Source: Ignavibacteria bacterium
GTDB taxonomy: Bacteria > Bacteroidota > Ignavibacteria > Tepidaquicellales > OLB5
DNA: 12,124 bases
Reading direction: 5' to 3'
Assembly (NCBI GenBank): GCA_030835005.1
Contig: JAUQWT010000274.1
Span: 1-12,124, forward strand
Under the pieces are notes generated by a model that was given only the letters and a program-made list of their open reading frames with translations, did not search any database and was not told where the DNA came from. Of this stretch, positions 1 to 8,600 are shown in pieces. Position 1 is the first letter of the stretch. Every line of letters begins with the position of its first letter. The translations under genes and the position numbers were made by a program.

Positions 1-259
1 TGTCGCCCGCAAAAAAAACTAAATACAACAATGCTGCAGATAGAATACCTACCAAAATGAATTTTGGTTCAAAAAAGTATAGCCTGTGGTTTATTGCTTC
101 GCCATTCCGATGATTAAAGTACAGCCCAAGCCCCGCAAGCAGTGATGCGGCGATTGTCATCTCTATCCAGAAATTGAAATTCTTCAGTACGAACATTTCC
201 AGCCACAATCCGGCCGCTAAAACAACCAGAAAGACCAGCGGCCTCATTCTTTTTGACAT
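1..259 (-). CDS. N-terminal part of a polytopic membrane protein, probably a CPBP-family intramembrane protease
   Basis: An open frame of 86 codons runs from the ATG at 259 to the window edge without a stop, so the C-terminus is missing. The translation begins MSKRMRPLVFLVV and has three hydrophobic stretches, at about residues 6-24, 31-47 and 66-84, which implies an inner-membrane protein. The layout resembles the N-terminus of Bacteroidota CPBP (CAAX/Abi-type) intramembrane glutamic endopeptidases: a short cationic head, two close helices, a polar linker, then a FILVGILSAALLY helix. The catalytic EExxxR and HxxxN motifs would lie outside the window, so the family is an inference from shape and remembered relatives. 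Only 39 bases separate it from the recG stop on the same strand, so the two are probably cotranscribed. Other small multi-helix membrane proteins remain possible. Confidence 0.7.
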   Translation of the reverse strand, partial: MSKRMRPLVFLVVLAAGLWLEMFVLKNFNFWIEMTIAASLLAGLGLYFNHRNGEAINHRLYFFEPKFILVGILSAALLYLVFFAGD

Positions 260-298
260 AGATAATAAACCTAAGTTTTTAAGTGATTTGATAAATTT

Positions 299-2389
299 TT
301 AACCTGCTCTAATCAGGTTAACTGATTCTTTATAGTTCATCGCGAAATGATCTCTGATGACTGCGTTACCCTTTTCCCTTAATTGCGGATCCGCCTCAAC
401 AAGCCCGAAGGCCGATTCCCTTGCTTTTTCGATCAAATCCATATCTTTTGCAAGGTCTGCGGCTGTGAATTTCAGCTCACCTGATTGCCGGGTTCCAAAA
501 AATTCACCCGGACCGCGAAGCTGCATATCTGTTTCGGCAATTACAAATCCATCTGTGGATTCAACAAGTACATTGAGCCTTTTTGCGGATAGTTCACTAA
601 GTTTATCTGCCATCAAGATGCAGTATGATTGCCGGGCACCTCTGCCAACCCTGCCCCTTAGCTGATGCAGCTGTGATAATCCGAATCTTTGCGCTTCTTC
701 TATGAGCATAATTGATGCATTTGGAATATCTATTCCCACTTCAATTATAGTTGTAGAAACAAGTATATCTAGTTTGCCGTTCTTGAATAATTCTACAGTT
801 TCATCTATTTCATTCCAGGGCATTCTGCCATGTATTAACCCAACTTTCAGGTCATGAAAAATCTCTTTGCTCAAAATTTCATAATGCAATACTGCTGATT
901 TCAAATCAAGCTTTTCTGATTCATCAATTATCGGGTAAACAATATAAGCCTGCCTTCCTTTGGCGACTTCTTCCCTGATGAATTCATAAACTTTAAGCCT
1001 GTGGTCTTCACTTCTTAATGCTGTTTTGATCGATTTTCTGTTTTTTGGAAGTTCGTCTATGACCGAAACATCAAGATCTCCGTAAACTGTCAATGAAAGT
1101 GTCCGCGGAATAGGGGTTGCTGTCATCACAAGTACATCGGGATTCAGCCCTTTTGCTCTTAAGCGTGCACGCTGCATTACACCGAATTTATGCTGCTCAT
1201 CAATAACCACAAATCCGAGTGAATTGAACTCTACATTGTCCTGAATTAAAGCGTGAGTTCCTACAACAACATTGGTTTTTCCGCTTTTGATATCTGCGAG
1301 GATACTTTCCCTTAATTTTTTCTTTTGGCCTCCGGTTAGGATATCTATTTTTATCCTCAACTTTTCGAGATAATTTCCAAGTGTCTTCATATGCTGCTCT
1401 GCAAGTATTTCTGTAGGTGCCATAAACGCACACTGGTAGCCATTTTCAATTGCAATAAGCATACAAAAGACAGCAACAATTGTCTTACCGCTTCCAACAT
1501 CACCCTGCAGAAGCCTGTTCATCGGCTTTTTTGATCGCATATCATTGCGGATCTCTTTGATAACTCTTTTTTGCGCCCCTGTTAATTCAAATCCCAGAAG
1601 CTGGTTGAACATTGTTCCGAAATTTTCACCAACTTTTGTAAATGAAATTCCGCTTTCTTCATCGCATGATAATCTTCGCTTTAATGCCATTACCAGCTGC
1701 AAGTAAAATAATTCTTCGAATGCAAGAGTTTGGCGCGCTTGCTCTATCTCTTCATTTGAGTGCGGATAGTGAGTTCTTAAGACTGCCAGACGATGTTCCA
1801 TTAAATTGTTTTCGGCGATAATTCTACCGCTCAACAATTCTCTCAACTCACCGGAGTAATTCTTTAGCGCATTGAATATTATCTTTGTTAGGTTTAGCGG
1901 TTTAATCCATGTTTTCTTCAGTTCACCCGATAAAATATATACAGGTATCAACGGGTATTTGAGAAGGTCTTCATCACCGGGTTCGAATTTTTTGTGGTCA
2001 CGAAGATCAAACTGGATATTACTATCAAATGGCTTTTTCGAAACTTTTCCCCAGAAAAGATACTTATCACCTTCTTTGAATTGCTTATCCCTGTAATATG
2101 TATTTCCCCACACCAGACAATCAATACTGGCTGAGCCATCATATACAGCAATTTTAGTAGGGTGATTTGGCCACCTGGGTATATACTTCTCAATTATTTC
2201 ACCAGATATCAATACATTTTTATCAATGTGACCTGCAAGGCTTCGTATTTTAGAATTTACAAGATAGTCTCTTGGATAAACCGAAAACAGATCATCTGCA
2301 TACTTCAGCCCAAGCTTTTCAAAAGCCTCTGCTCGTTTGGGACCCACCCCTTTAATATATGCTATTTCCGCTCTTTTACTCTTATGCAA
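299..2389 (-). CDS. recG: ATP-dependent DNA helicase RecG
   Basis: RecG is a cytoplasmic superfamily 2 translocase that regresses stalled replication forks and processes Holliday junctions and R- or D-loops. All expected parts are visible in 696 residues, the usual family length. An N-terminal helical segment (IKGVGPKRAEAFEKLGL, about residues 13-29) leads into an OB-fold wedge domain (about 55-155). The Walker A is GDVGSGKT with K302, and motif II is DEQH (397-400) followed by KFGV, the RecG form. ATPIPRTL follows, and motif VI is GRVGRG (579-584). The C-terminal tail after the helicase domain is present. The start is TTG at 2387-2389. No ATG or GTG exists in frame between it and the upstream in-frame TAA, and this start gives a homolog-like N-terminus. 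No Shine-Dalgarno sequence is evident. It is divergent from the wlbA-like gene and lies upstream of the membrane protein gene. Confidence 0.97.
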   Translation of the reverse strand: MHKSKRAEIAYIKGVGPKRAEAFEKLGLKYADDLFSVYPRDYLVNSKIRSLAGHIDKNVLISGEIIEKYIPRWPNHPTKIAVYDGSASIDCLVWGNTYYRDKQFKEGDKYLFWGKVSKKPFDSNIQFDLRDHKKFEPGDEDLLKYPLIPVYILSGELKKTWIKPLNLTKIIFNALKNYSGELRELLSGRIIAENNLMEHRLAVLRTHYPHSNEEIEQARQTLAFEELFYLQLVMALKRRLSCDEESGISFTKVGENFGTMFNQLLGFELTGAQKRVIKEIRNDMRSKKPMNRLLQGDVGSGKTIVAVFCMLIAIENGYQCAFMAPTEILAEQHMKTLGNYLEKLRIKIDILTGGQKKKLRESILADIKSGKTNVVVGTHALIQDNVEFNSLGFVVIDEQHKFGVMQRARLRAKGLNPDVLVMTATPIPRTLSLTVYGDLDVSVIDELPKNRKSIKTALRSEDHRLKVYEFIREEVAKGRQAYIVYPIIDESEKLDLKSAVLHYEILSKEIFHDLKVGLIHGRMPWNEIDETVELFKNGKLDILVSTTIIEVGIDIPNASIMLIEEAQRFGLSQLHQLRGRVGRGARQSYCILMADKLSELSAKRLNVLVESTDGFVIAETDMQLRGPGEFFGTRQSGELKFTAADLAKDMDLIEKARESAFGLVEADPQLREKGNAVIRDHFAMNYKESVNLIRAG

Positions 2390-2405
2390 GTGTATGAACT
2401 TTGTG

Positions 2406-2413
2406 CAAATATA
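2406..2413 (-). promoter_or_regulatory. Possible -7 promoter box for recG
   Basis: On the minus strand this reads TATATTTG, an exact match to the Bacteroidota -7 consensus TAnnTTTG. It sits 16 bases before the TTG start of recG in the divergent gap. No clear TTTG -33 box lies at the usual distance of about 19-21 bases upstream. In DNA this AT-rich, such an octamer can occur by chance. Confidence 0.3.
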
Positions 2414-2461
2414 ACTTAAAACGGATAAATTTATAATATATTAATTTGCTTTAATTTTCTA

Positions 2462-2469
2462 TAAATTTG
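2462..2469 (+). promoter_or_regulatory. Possible -7 promoter box for the wlbA-like gene
   Basis: TAAATTTG matches the Bacteroidota -7 consensus TAnnTTTG. It is 38 bases before the wlbA-like ATG and 6 bases before the ATG of a micro-ORF at 2476. A TTTG lies at 2445-2448, but the 13-base spacer is shorter than the usual 19-21. The match therefore rests on the -7 box alone. Confidence 0.3.
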
Positions 2470-2475
2470 AGAATT

Positions 2476-2511
2476 ATGATCGTACTGCTGCTCTATTTAT
2501 TAATTATATGA
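2476..2511 (+). other. Hydrophobic 11-codon micro-ORF overlapping the wlbA-like start
   Basis: An ATG at 2476 opens a frame reading MIVLLLYLLII and stops at TGA 2509-2511. That TGA overlaps the ATG of the wlbA-like gene in the classic ATGA arrangement used for translational coupling. Nine of the eleven residues are Ile, Val or Leu. It begins 6 bases after a TAnnTTTG box, so a transcript could start at or just before its ATG. No Shine-Dalgarno sequence precedes either start. It may be a leader peptide or simply chance in AT-rich DNA, and nothing in the sequence proves translation. Confidence 0.2.
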
Positions 2512-3449
2512 AAACAAATAACTTTGCATTAATCGGGGCTGGCGGATATATCGCTCCGAAGCACCTGAAGGCAATAAAAGATAATAATCAAAACCTGCTT
2601 GCAATATTAGACCCAAACGATTCAGTTGGTATTATTGACAGCTATTTCCCTGAGGCTTCTTTTTTTATTGAGTACGAGAGATTTGACAGACACTGTGAAA
2701 AGCTCAGACGCGAGGGCGATGAAAAACGAATACATTATGTCAGCATATGTTCGCCAAACTATCTTCATGATGCACATATCAGGTTTGCATTAAGAGCAGA
2801 TGCTCATGCAATATGCGAAAAACCGCTTGTGTTAAATCCATGGAATGCAGATGCGCTTAAATCACTTGAAGCAGAAACCGGCAAAAGAGTCTATTCTATT
2901 CTTCAGTTAAGACATCACCCTTCAATTATTGAATTGAAGAATAAGATTGATAGAGCGAAGAAAAAAGAGAAACATGATATTGTACTGACTTACATTACTC
3001 CAAGGGGGAAATGGTATCATTATTCCTGGAAAGGCGATAAAGTTAAGTCCGGAGGGATTGCAACAAATATCGGAATTCATTTTTTTGATATGCTGACATG
3101 GATTTTCGGTGAGGCAAAACAAAGCACACTGCATTATTACAGCAATGATAAAGCCGCCGGGCTGATCGAACTGGAAAGTGCCAATGTTCAATGGTTTCTT
3201 TCACTTGATAATAAAGACCTGAATTCCGGCAACACCACATTCCGTTCCATCACTATTGATGGCGAAGAAATTGAGTTTTCCGAAGGATTCAAAGACCTGC
3301 ATTCTTTGAGCTATAAAGAAATACTTGAAGGGAGAGGTTTCGGGATAGATGAAGCAAAACCATCAATTCTTGCCGTGCACGAGATCAGAATCTCTAAACC
3401 TATAGGCTTAAAAGGAGACTATCATCCTTTCCTAAAAAAAATAAAATAG
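2508..3449 (+). CDS. wlbA: WlbA/WbpB-type UDP-N-acetylglucosaminuronate 3-dehydrogenase (Gfo/Idh/MocA family)
   Basis: This is a cytoplasmic NAD-dependent sugar-nucleotide oxidoreductase. WlbA/WbpB oxidises C3 of UDP-N-acetyl-glucosaminuronate, the step before transamination to the 2,3-diamino-uronate found in some O-antigens. The Rossmann fold starts at once (FALIGAGGYIAPKH, residues 6-19). VSICSPNYLH (78-87) precedes the family EKP motif, whose lysine is K105. LQLRHH lies at 132-137. ATNIGIHFFDML (185-196) places N187 and H191 where other Gfo/Idh enzymes have the D-x-G-x-H active-site segment. The C-terminal part (GEEIEFSEGF, EILEGRGFGIDEA) closely matches Bordetella WlbA as I remember it. 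At 313 residues it is the normal WlbA length and looks intact. No wlbB-E/wbp partner gene is in the window. The exact substrate is inferred. Confidence 0.88.
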   Translation: MKTNNFALIGAGGYIAPKHLKAIKDNNQNLLAILDPNDSVGIIDSYFPEASFFIEYERFDRHCEKLRREGDEKRIHYVSICSPNYLHDAHIRFALRADAHAICEKPLVLNPWNADALKSLEAETGKRVYSILQLRHHPSIIELKNKIDRAKKKEKHDIVLTYITPRGKWYHYSWKGDKVKSGGIATNIGIHFFDMLTWIFGEAKQSTLHYYSNDKAAGLIELESANVQWFLSLDNKDLNSGNTTFRSITIDGEEIEFSEGFKDLHSLSYKEILEGRGFGIDEAKPSILAVHEIRISKPIGLKGDYHPFLKKIK

Positions 3450-3582
3450 TCATTTGCGGCATTTGTATTTTCCCATAGGTTCTAACTCTTCTGCTTTACC
3501 AAGCAGCCATTTATTGACCGGATTTTCTTTAGTTGCTGAATAACTTGTTTACATCTCTTGACGGTGAAAATCGTTTTCCCAT
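3450..3582 (-). pseudogene. Possible decayed small gene, two overlapping frames
   Basis: Read leftwards, an ATG at 3580-3582 opens MGKRFSPSRDVNKLFSN and stops at 3529-3531. A second frame, open from 3548 to the TGA at 3450-3452, encodes ATKENPVNKWLLGKAEEL followed by EPMGKYKCRK. It has no start of its own and a stop just upstream. Joined by a single +1 shift near 3535, the two give a protein-like sequence of about 44 residues with normal-looking composition. The final TGA abuts the wlbA-like TAG. I do not recognise the protein. It may be a frameshifted remnant, a sequencing indel in a real small gene, or chance. No Shine-Dalgarno sequence lies near the ATG. Confidence 0.2.
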
Positions 3583-3681
3583 GTTTTATACACTAATAAT
3601 CCTCTTAAAACTCTCCTAATAAATTACTAATTTCGCGTTAATCTCTCTCAATCTACTAATTAATAATTTATTGGGATCTTA

Positions 3682-5532
3682 ATGCAGAATACTCAAATCA
3701 ATAATTCAATTGTCAGGGAAATCCCTTTAAGAGATTTCTTCAAAAACCCCGAAAAAACAGGATATACAGTATCACCGGATGGCAGGTATTATGCTTTCCT
3801 GGCCCCGCACAATGAAAGATTAAATGTTTTTGTTCAGGAAATAGGGAAAAAAGATCATATTAAGGTGACAAGTGTTACAGATAGAGACATCAGCCACTAT
3901 TTTTGGGGAAACGAGAACATAATTCTTTATCTTAAAGACAAAAATGGGGACGAGAACTTTCATTTGTTTTCTGTGGAAAAAGACGGGAAGAATGAAAAAG
4001 AAGTTACTCCTTTTGATAATGTTAGATGCAATATAGTAGATGAACTATTCGATTCTAAAACTGATATTCTGATCGAGTTAAACAAAAGGAATCCTGAGGT
4101 CTATGATGTCTACAGGCTTAATGTAGTCTCTGGTGAGCTGACAATGATTGCCGAAAATCCCGGAAATGTTGGAGGGTGGTTAAATGACCATGACGGAACG
4201 ATCAGGATCGCCATAACCTCAGATGGAGTTAATAGAAGTATTTTATACAGGGATAGTGAAAAAGAAGAATTCAGAACAATAGTAACTACAGATTTCAGAG
4301 AGCAGCTTCAGCCCCTGTTTTTCACATTCGATAATAAACAGGTATATGCACTTTCAAATCTTGGAAGAGACAAATCAGCAATCATTAAATATGATATTGG
4401 CTCGGGAAAAGAAGTTGAATTGCTTTATGAACGGCCGGATGTTGATGTGAGCAATCTTAGTTATTCCAGAAAAAGAAAAACACTCACTCAAATCAGTTAC
4501 CACACATGGAAGCTCGAAAGAGAATTTCTTGATGAAGATACAAAGAACCTGTATTCAAGGCTTGAAAAAGAACTTGCCGGGTATGAAACTGCGATAGTAA
4601 GTAAAGATGATGATGAACTTAAATTTATTATCAGGACATACAGTGACCGTTCGCTGGGCTCTTATTATTTATATGATAAGGCCTCAGACATACTTTCAAA
4701 ATTATCGGATGTGAGCCCATGGATAGATGAAAATGAAATGGCTGAATCGAGACCCGTGAGAGTAACTTCCCGGGATGGTTTAGTAATACAGGGGTATTTG
4801 ACATTGCCATTGGGCAAGGAAGCAAAAGATCTGCCGGCAATTATAAATCCACATGGAGGCCCCTGGGTTAGAGATACATGGGGGTATAATCCTGAGGTTC
4901 AATTCCTTGCCAACAGGGGGTATGCCGTGCTGCAGCTTAATTACAGGGGATCTACCGGTTATGGCAGAAAGTTCTGGGAGGCATCTTTCAAACAGTGGGG
5001 TAAAACTATGCAGGACGATTTGACTGATGGTGTTAACTGGCTGATTGATCAAGGCCTAGCAGATGCTAAGAGAGTTTGCATTTATGGCGGAAGTTACGGC
5101 GGCTACGCAGTGCTTGCCGGGCTTGCATTCACTCCCGATGTATATGCAGCAGGTGTTGATTATGTGGGAGTATCAAACCTTTTTACTTTTCTTGAATCAA
5201 TCCCTGCCTATTGGAAGCCATACCTTGAAACACTCTATGAAATGGTAGGTCATCCGGAAAAAGATAAAGAACTTTTAACGGAAACCTCTCCTGTATTCCA
5301 TGCAGATAAGATCAAGTCCCCTTTGTTTATTGCACAGGGAAGGATGGACCCCAGGGTAAATGTAAACGAATCTGACCAAATGGTTGAAGCGCTAAAGAAG
5401 CGCGGAATTGATGTGCCGTATATGGTTAAAGATAATGAAGGCCATGGTTTCCATAATGAAGAGAACAGATTTGATTTTTACGAAGCAATGGAGAAGTTTC
5501 TGGCTAAATATTTGCTTGTGAAAAAGGGATAG
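3682..5532 (+). CDS. S9 family serine peptidase (acylaminoacyl-peptidase/prolyl-oligopeptidase-like)
   Basis: This is a 616-residue serine peptidase of the prolyl oligopeptidase clan, probably of the S9C type that cleaves short peptides or acylated N-termini. Residues from about 25 to 345 have the repeated SPDGRYYAFL- and FHLFSVEKDG-like strands of a beta-propeller that gates access. Residues from about 360 onward form the alpha/beta-hydrolase domain. The oxyanion segment is HGGP (391-394). The nucleophile elbow is GGSYGGY with S471, the acid is D556 in GRMDPRV, and the histidine is H588 in EGHGF, so the triad is complete. No signal peptide or membrane segment is present, so it should act in the cytoplasm on imported or proteasome/Clp-derived peptides. 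The ATG at 3682 gives the IREIPLRDFF-type N-terminus I associate with Bacteroidota relatives. The natural substrate cannot be read from sequence. Confidence 0.93.
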   Translation: MQNTQINNSIVREIPLRDFFKNPEKTGYTVSPDGRYYAFLAPHNERLNVFVQEIGKKDHIKVTSVTDRDISHYFWGNENIILYLKDKNGDENFHLFSVEKDGKNEKEVTPFDNVRCNIVDELFDSKTDILIELNKRNPEVYDVYRLNVVSGELTMIAENPGNVGGWLNDHDGTIRIAITSDGVNRSILYRDSEKEEFRTIVTTDFREQLQPLFFTFDNKQVYALSNLGRDKSAIIKYDIGSGKEVELLYERPDVDVSNLSYSRKRKTLTQISYHTWKLEREFLDEDTKNLYSRLEKELAGYETAIVSKDDDELKFIIRTYSDRSLGSYYLYDKASDILSKLSDVSPWIDENEMAESRPVRVTSRDGLVIQGYLTLPLGKEAKDLPAIINPHGGPWVRDTWGYNPEVQFLANRGYAVLQLNYRGSTGYGRKFWEASFKQWGKTMQDDLTDGVNWLIDQGLADAKRVCIYGGSYGGYAVLAGLAFTPDVYAAGVDYVGVSNLFTFLESIPAYWKPYLETLYEMVGHPEKDKELLTETSPVFHADKIKSPLFIAQGRMDPRVNVNESDQMVEALKKRGIDVPYMVKDNEGHGFHNEENRFDFYEAMEKFLAKYLLVKKG

Positions 5533-5654
5533 TCAGCTGCGATAGTTTTATTAGAAAGCAGGGAATTCCAACTGATGCGTGAAGAAGTTAAATACCCCGC
5601 TGCATTTTCTCCGTACATTCTGTTTTATTCCTGTTTCTAAAACTGCAAATTCAA

Positions 5655-5662
5655 TATCTTTA
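5655..5662 (+). promoter_or_regulatory. Weak -7-like box before addA
   Basis: TATCTTTA is one mismatch from TAnnTTTG and ends 9 bases before the preferred addA ATG at 5672. An imperfect TTTC lies at 5634-5637, 17 bases upstream. If it is real, the addA transcript would have a very short leader and the upstream GTG at 5579 could not be the start on that transcript. The 139-base gap after the peptidase also allows read-through. Confidence 0.15.
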
Positions 5663-5671
5663 CGGCATATT

Positions 5672-8600
5672 ATGAACAATTTCCTCATATACAGATCGTC
5701 GGCAGGTTCAGGTAAAACCTATACCTTGGTTAAGGAATACCTGAAGCTGGTACTTAATGACCCGGAGAACTTTAAGAGCACTTTGGCTGTAACCTTTACT
5801 AATAAGGCTGCCGCTGAAATGAAGTCACGAATAATCAGCGCCCTTATTGAGCTATCCCACGGAGAAAATGAAAGCCTGAAACAGCTTCTTATAGCAGAAG
5901 GTGTTAAAGCAGACATTGGATCATCATCTGCTGTTGTACTTAAGAACATTCTGCATAAATATTCTTACTTTTCAGTTTCAACTATAGATAGTTTCTTCCA
6001 TAAAGTTATCAGGTCGTTTGCTAAAGAGCTTAAGCTGCAGCTTGGGTATAATATTGAGCTTAACCAAAATGATGTTCTGGATAAGATCACCGATAGACTA
6101 TTGGATGACGCCGGGATTGATGAAGAACTTACCGGATTTCTTGAAAATTACATTTATTACAGCATTGAAGATGAAAAGGGATGGAAGATAGATCTAAGGA
6201 TCAAAGAGCTTGCGAAGGAAATATTCACTGAGCGTTATATGATAAGAGCAGGCAAAGGTAATGACCTGCTTGAAAGCCGGACGAAACTGAAAGAATTTAT
6301 TGGGATATTATTTGCTATTAAAAATGAGTTTGAAAGCAGAATGAAACTTATAGCAGCAGATTCTGCGAAGATCCTTGATCATTTCGGGTTAACTATAGAT
6401 GATTTTCCCTTCAAGAAGAGTGGTTTTATGAACTACCTGCTTAACAGAATTACAAAAGATGATTACGACCCGAAATCAAGAGCAAGGGAGGCTGCTGGTG
6501 ATATTAAGAAATGCTATGGCAAAAACACAAATCCCAAAGTCAAACAGGCTGCCGAGGGCGGATTGTTTGATCTTCTTTCCTCAGCGGTAGAAAATTATGA
6601 TAAGAATTTTGTTAAGTATAATACTGCTATTCAACTAATAAGAACGATCTATATAACAGGAATTTTTAAGGATCTAATCGACAAGTTGAAAAAATACAGG
6701 GATGATAACAATGTTTTGATGATCTCGGATATCAATAATATTTTGCTGAATGTAATTTCCGGCCAAAGCAGTCCTTTTGTTTTCGAAAAGATCGGCAGTT
6801 ACTACAGGAATTTCTTAATTGATGAATTCCAGGATACATCTACATTTCAATGGCAGAATTTCCTCCCCCTGATCGAAAATTCCCTGAGTGAGAATAATTC
6901 ATCGCTCATCGTTGGTGATGTTAAGCAATCAATTTACCGCTGGCGTAACGGCAATATGAAACTGCTGCTTGAAGATGCGAAAAATGATCTTGCAGGGTTC
7001 CTTCCTTTAATAAAGGAAGAAAGCCTGAATGTGAATTACAGAAGTAAGAAAAGAATAGTAGATTTCAATAACGCCTTTTTCAAAACAGCTTCCGGGATTT
7101 GCGCAAATAATTCTCCCGAAGGTTTCGGTGAAGTAATAACAAAAGCATATGCAGATACATCTCAGAAGTCGCGGGACATATCTGATGACGGCTATGTAAA
7201 TATCAGATTTTATGTGAATGACCGGGATAGCGGGGTCACCTCACGAGAACTTGCCGGCGAGAACATGTTACTTCAGATGAAATCATTACTCGATGCCGGT
7301 TACATGCAGAAGGATATCATGGTGCTTGTAAGAGGTAATCAAGATGCATTAGAAGCCGCACAATTGCTTATCTATGCCGGTTTGAAAGTGATTTCAAGTG
7401 ATTCGTTATTGTTAACAAACTCTCCAAAAGTCAGGCTGTTATTAAATCTATTCAAATATATTGTTGATAATAACAATTTCATTGCTAGAACTGAGATATT
7501 GTATAATTACCTGATCTACTTTAAGAATTCAGATGTAAAGTTAAATGATATCTTTACTGATCACTTTAAGGGAAAAGGCAACGCTAGAACTTTGTTCAAA
7601 GAATTACTGCCGGTCGGTTTTTTTGAAAATGGCAATGGTAGTGAAGTGAACTTGAAGCTTTCGGGTCTTGGGTTGTACGATCTCGCCGAAGAGCTGATAA
7701 TGATCTTTTCTATTGGTGGTAGCGCAGATACTTACCTGCTCAGATTCCTTGATGTGCTTAAAAAGTATTCAGCCGAAAATAACAGTGATGTGTATGGATT
7801 TGTAAAGTGGTGGGAAGAGAATAAGTCAGATAATACCATTGTAGTGCCGGAAGAGGAAGATGCTATCAGATTAATGACTATCCATAAAGCTAAGGGGCTC
7901 CAGTCGCCCGTGGTATTCATCCCTTATGCAAACTGGGATTTTGGCTTCAGGCCCGGCAAAAGCCTGATTTGGGTGTCGTCTGATAAAGCTCCTTTTGAGA
8001 GATCTCCAGCTTACTTTGTAAAAGCATCTTCTGCACTTGAAAATTCATATTTTGCAGAAGATTACAATGAAGAAAAAACGTTAACATGTCTTGATAACCT
8101 GAACCTAATGTATGTAGCCTTCACAAGGGCTGAAGAGAAATTGTTTATAAGTGTTCCCCGGAAAGGTTCAAACACTTTTGGCTCCGTTAATGTTATTGAG
8201 GATTCAATTAAGAATAATCCGGAACTAGCCCTGGGATTTAATGCACAAAATTTTGAATATGAATCCGGCTTGAACAACAAATCTGAACAGAAGACTGATG
8301 AATCAAAAGAATATATGCCATACATAATGTATGGACTGGTTTCAGGAAATATCTTTGAGAAAATAATAGTAAAGCCGGAATTTGAACATTTTGTTCCTGA
8401 AAATAAGACAGATATTACGCAGCTAAAGAACCGGGGAATAATCATACACAAAGCATTATCATTGATAAATAATGCATCGGAAGAAGAGATAAGACGAGCC
8501 ATTAATAAATTGATCATTTCAGGACTTATAACAATTGAACAAAAAGATAATCTCCTCGAAGAGCTGAAGAAAATATTCTCAATAAGAAAGGTTAAGAATT

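Noticed and set aside
3411..3430. AAAGGA/TCCTTT inverted repeat at the end of the wlbA-like gene
   Set aside because: It is a short stem within coding sequence, followed by an A-run rather than a T-run, so it is not a terminator in the direction of the gene.
3491..3506. Short hairpin CTGCTT-TACC-AAGCAG after the wlbA-like gene
   Set aside because: It has only a 6 bp stem with no T-run after it, so it does not look like an intrinsic terminator. It also lies inside the possible leftward coding remnant.
5575..5640. 21-codon frame starting MREEVKYPAAF between the peptidase and addA
   Set aside because: It has no ribosome binding site and no recognisable content, and it overlaps the addA upstream frame. 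Such short frames are expected by chance.
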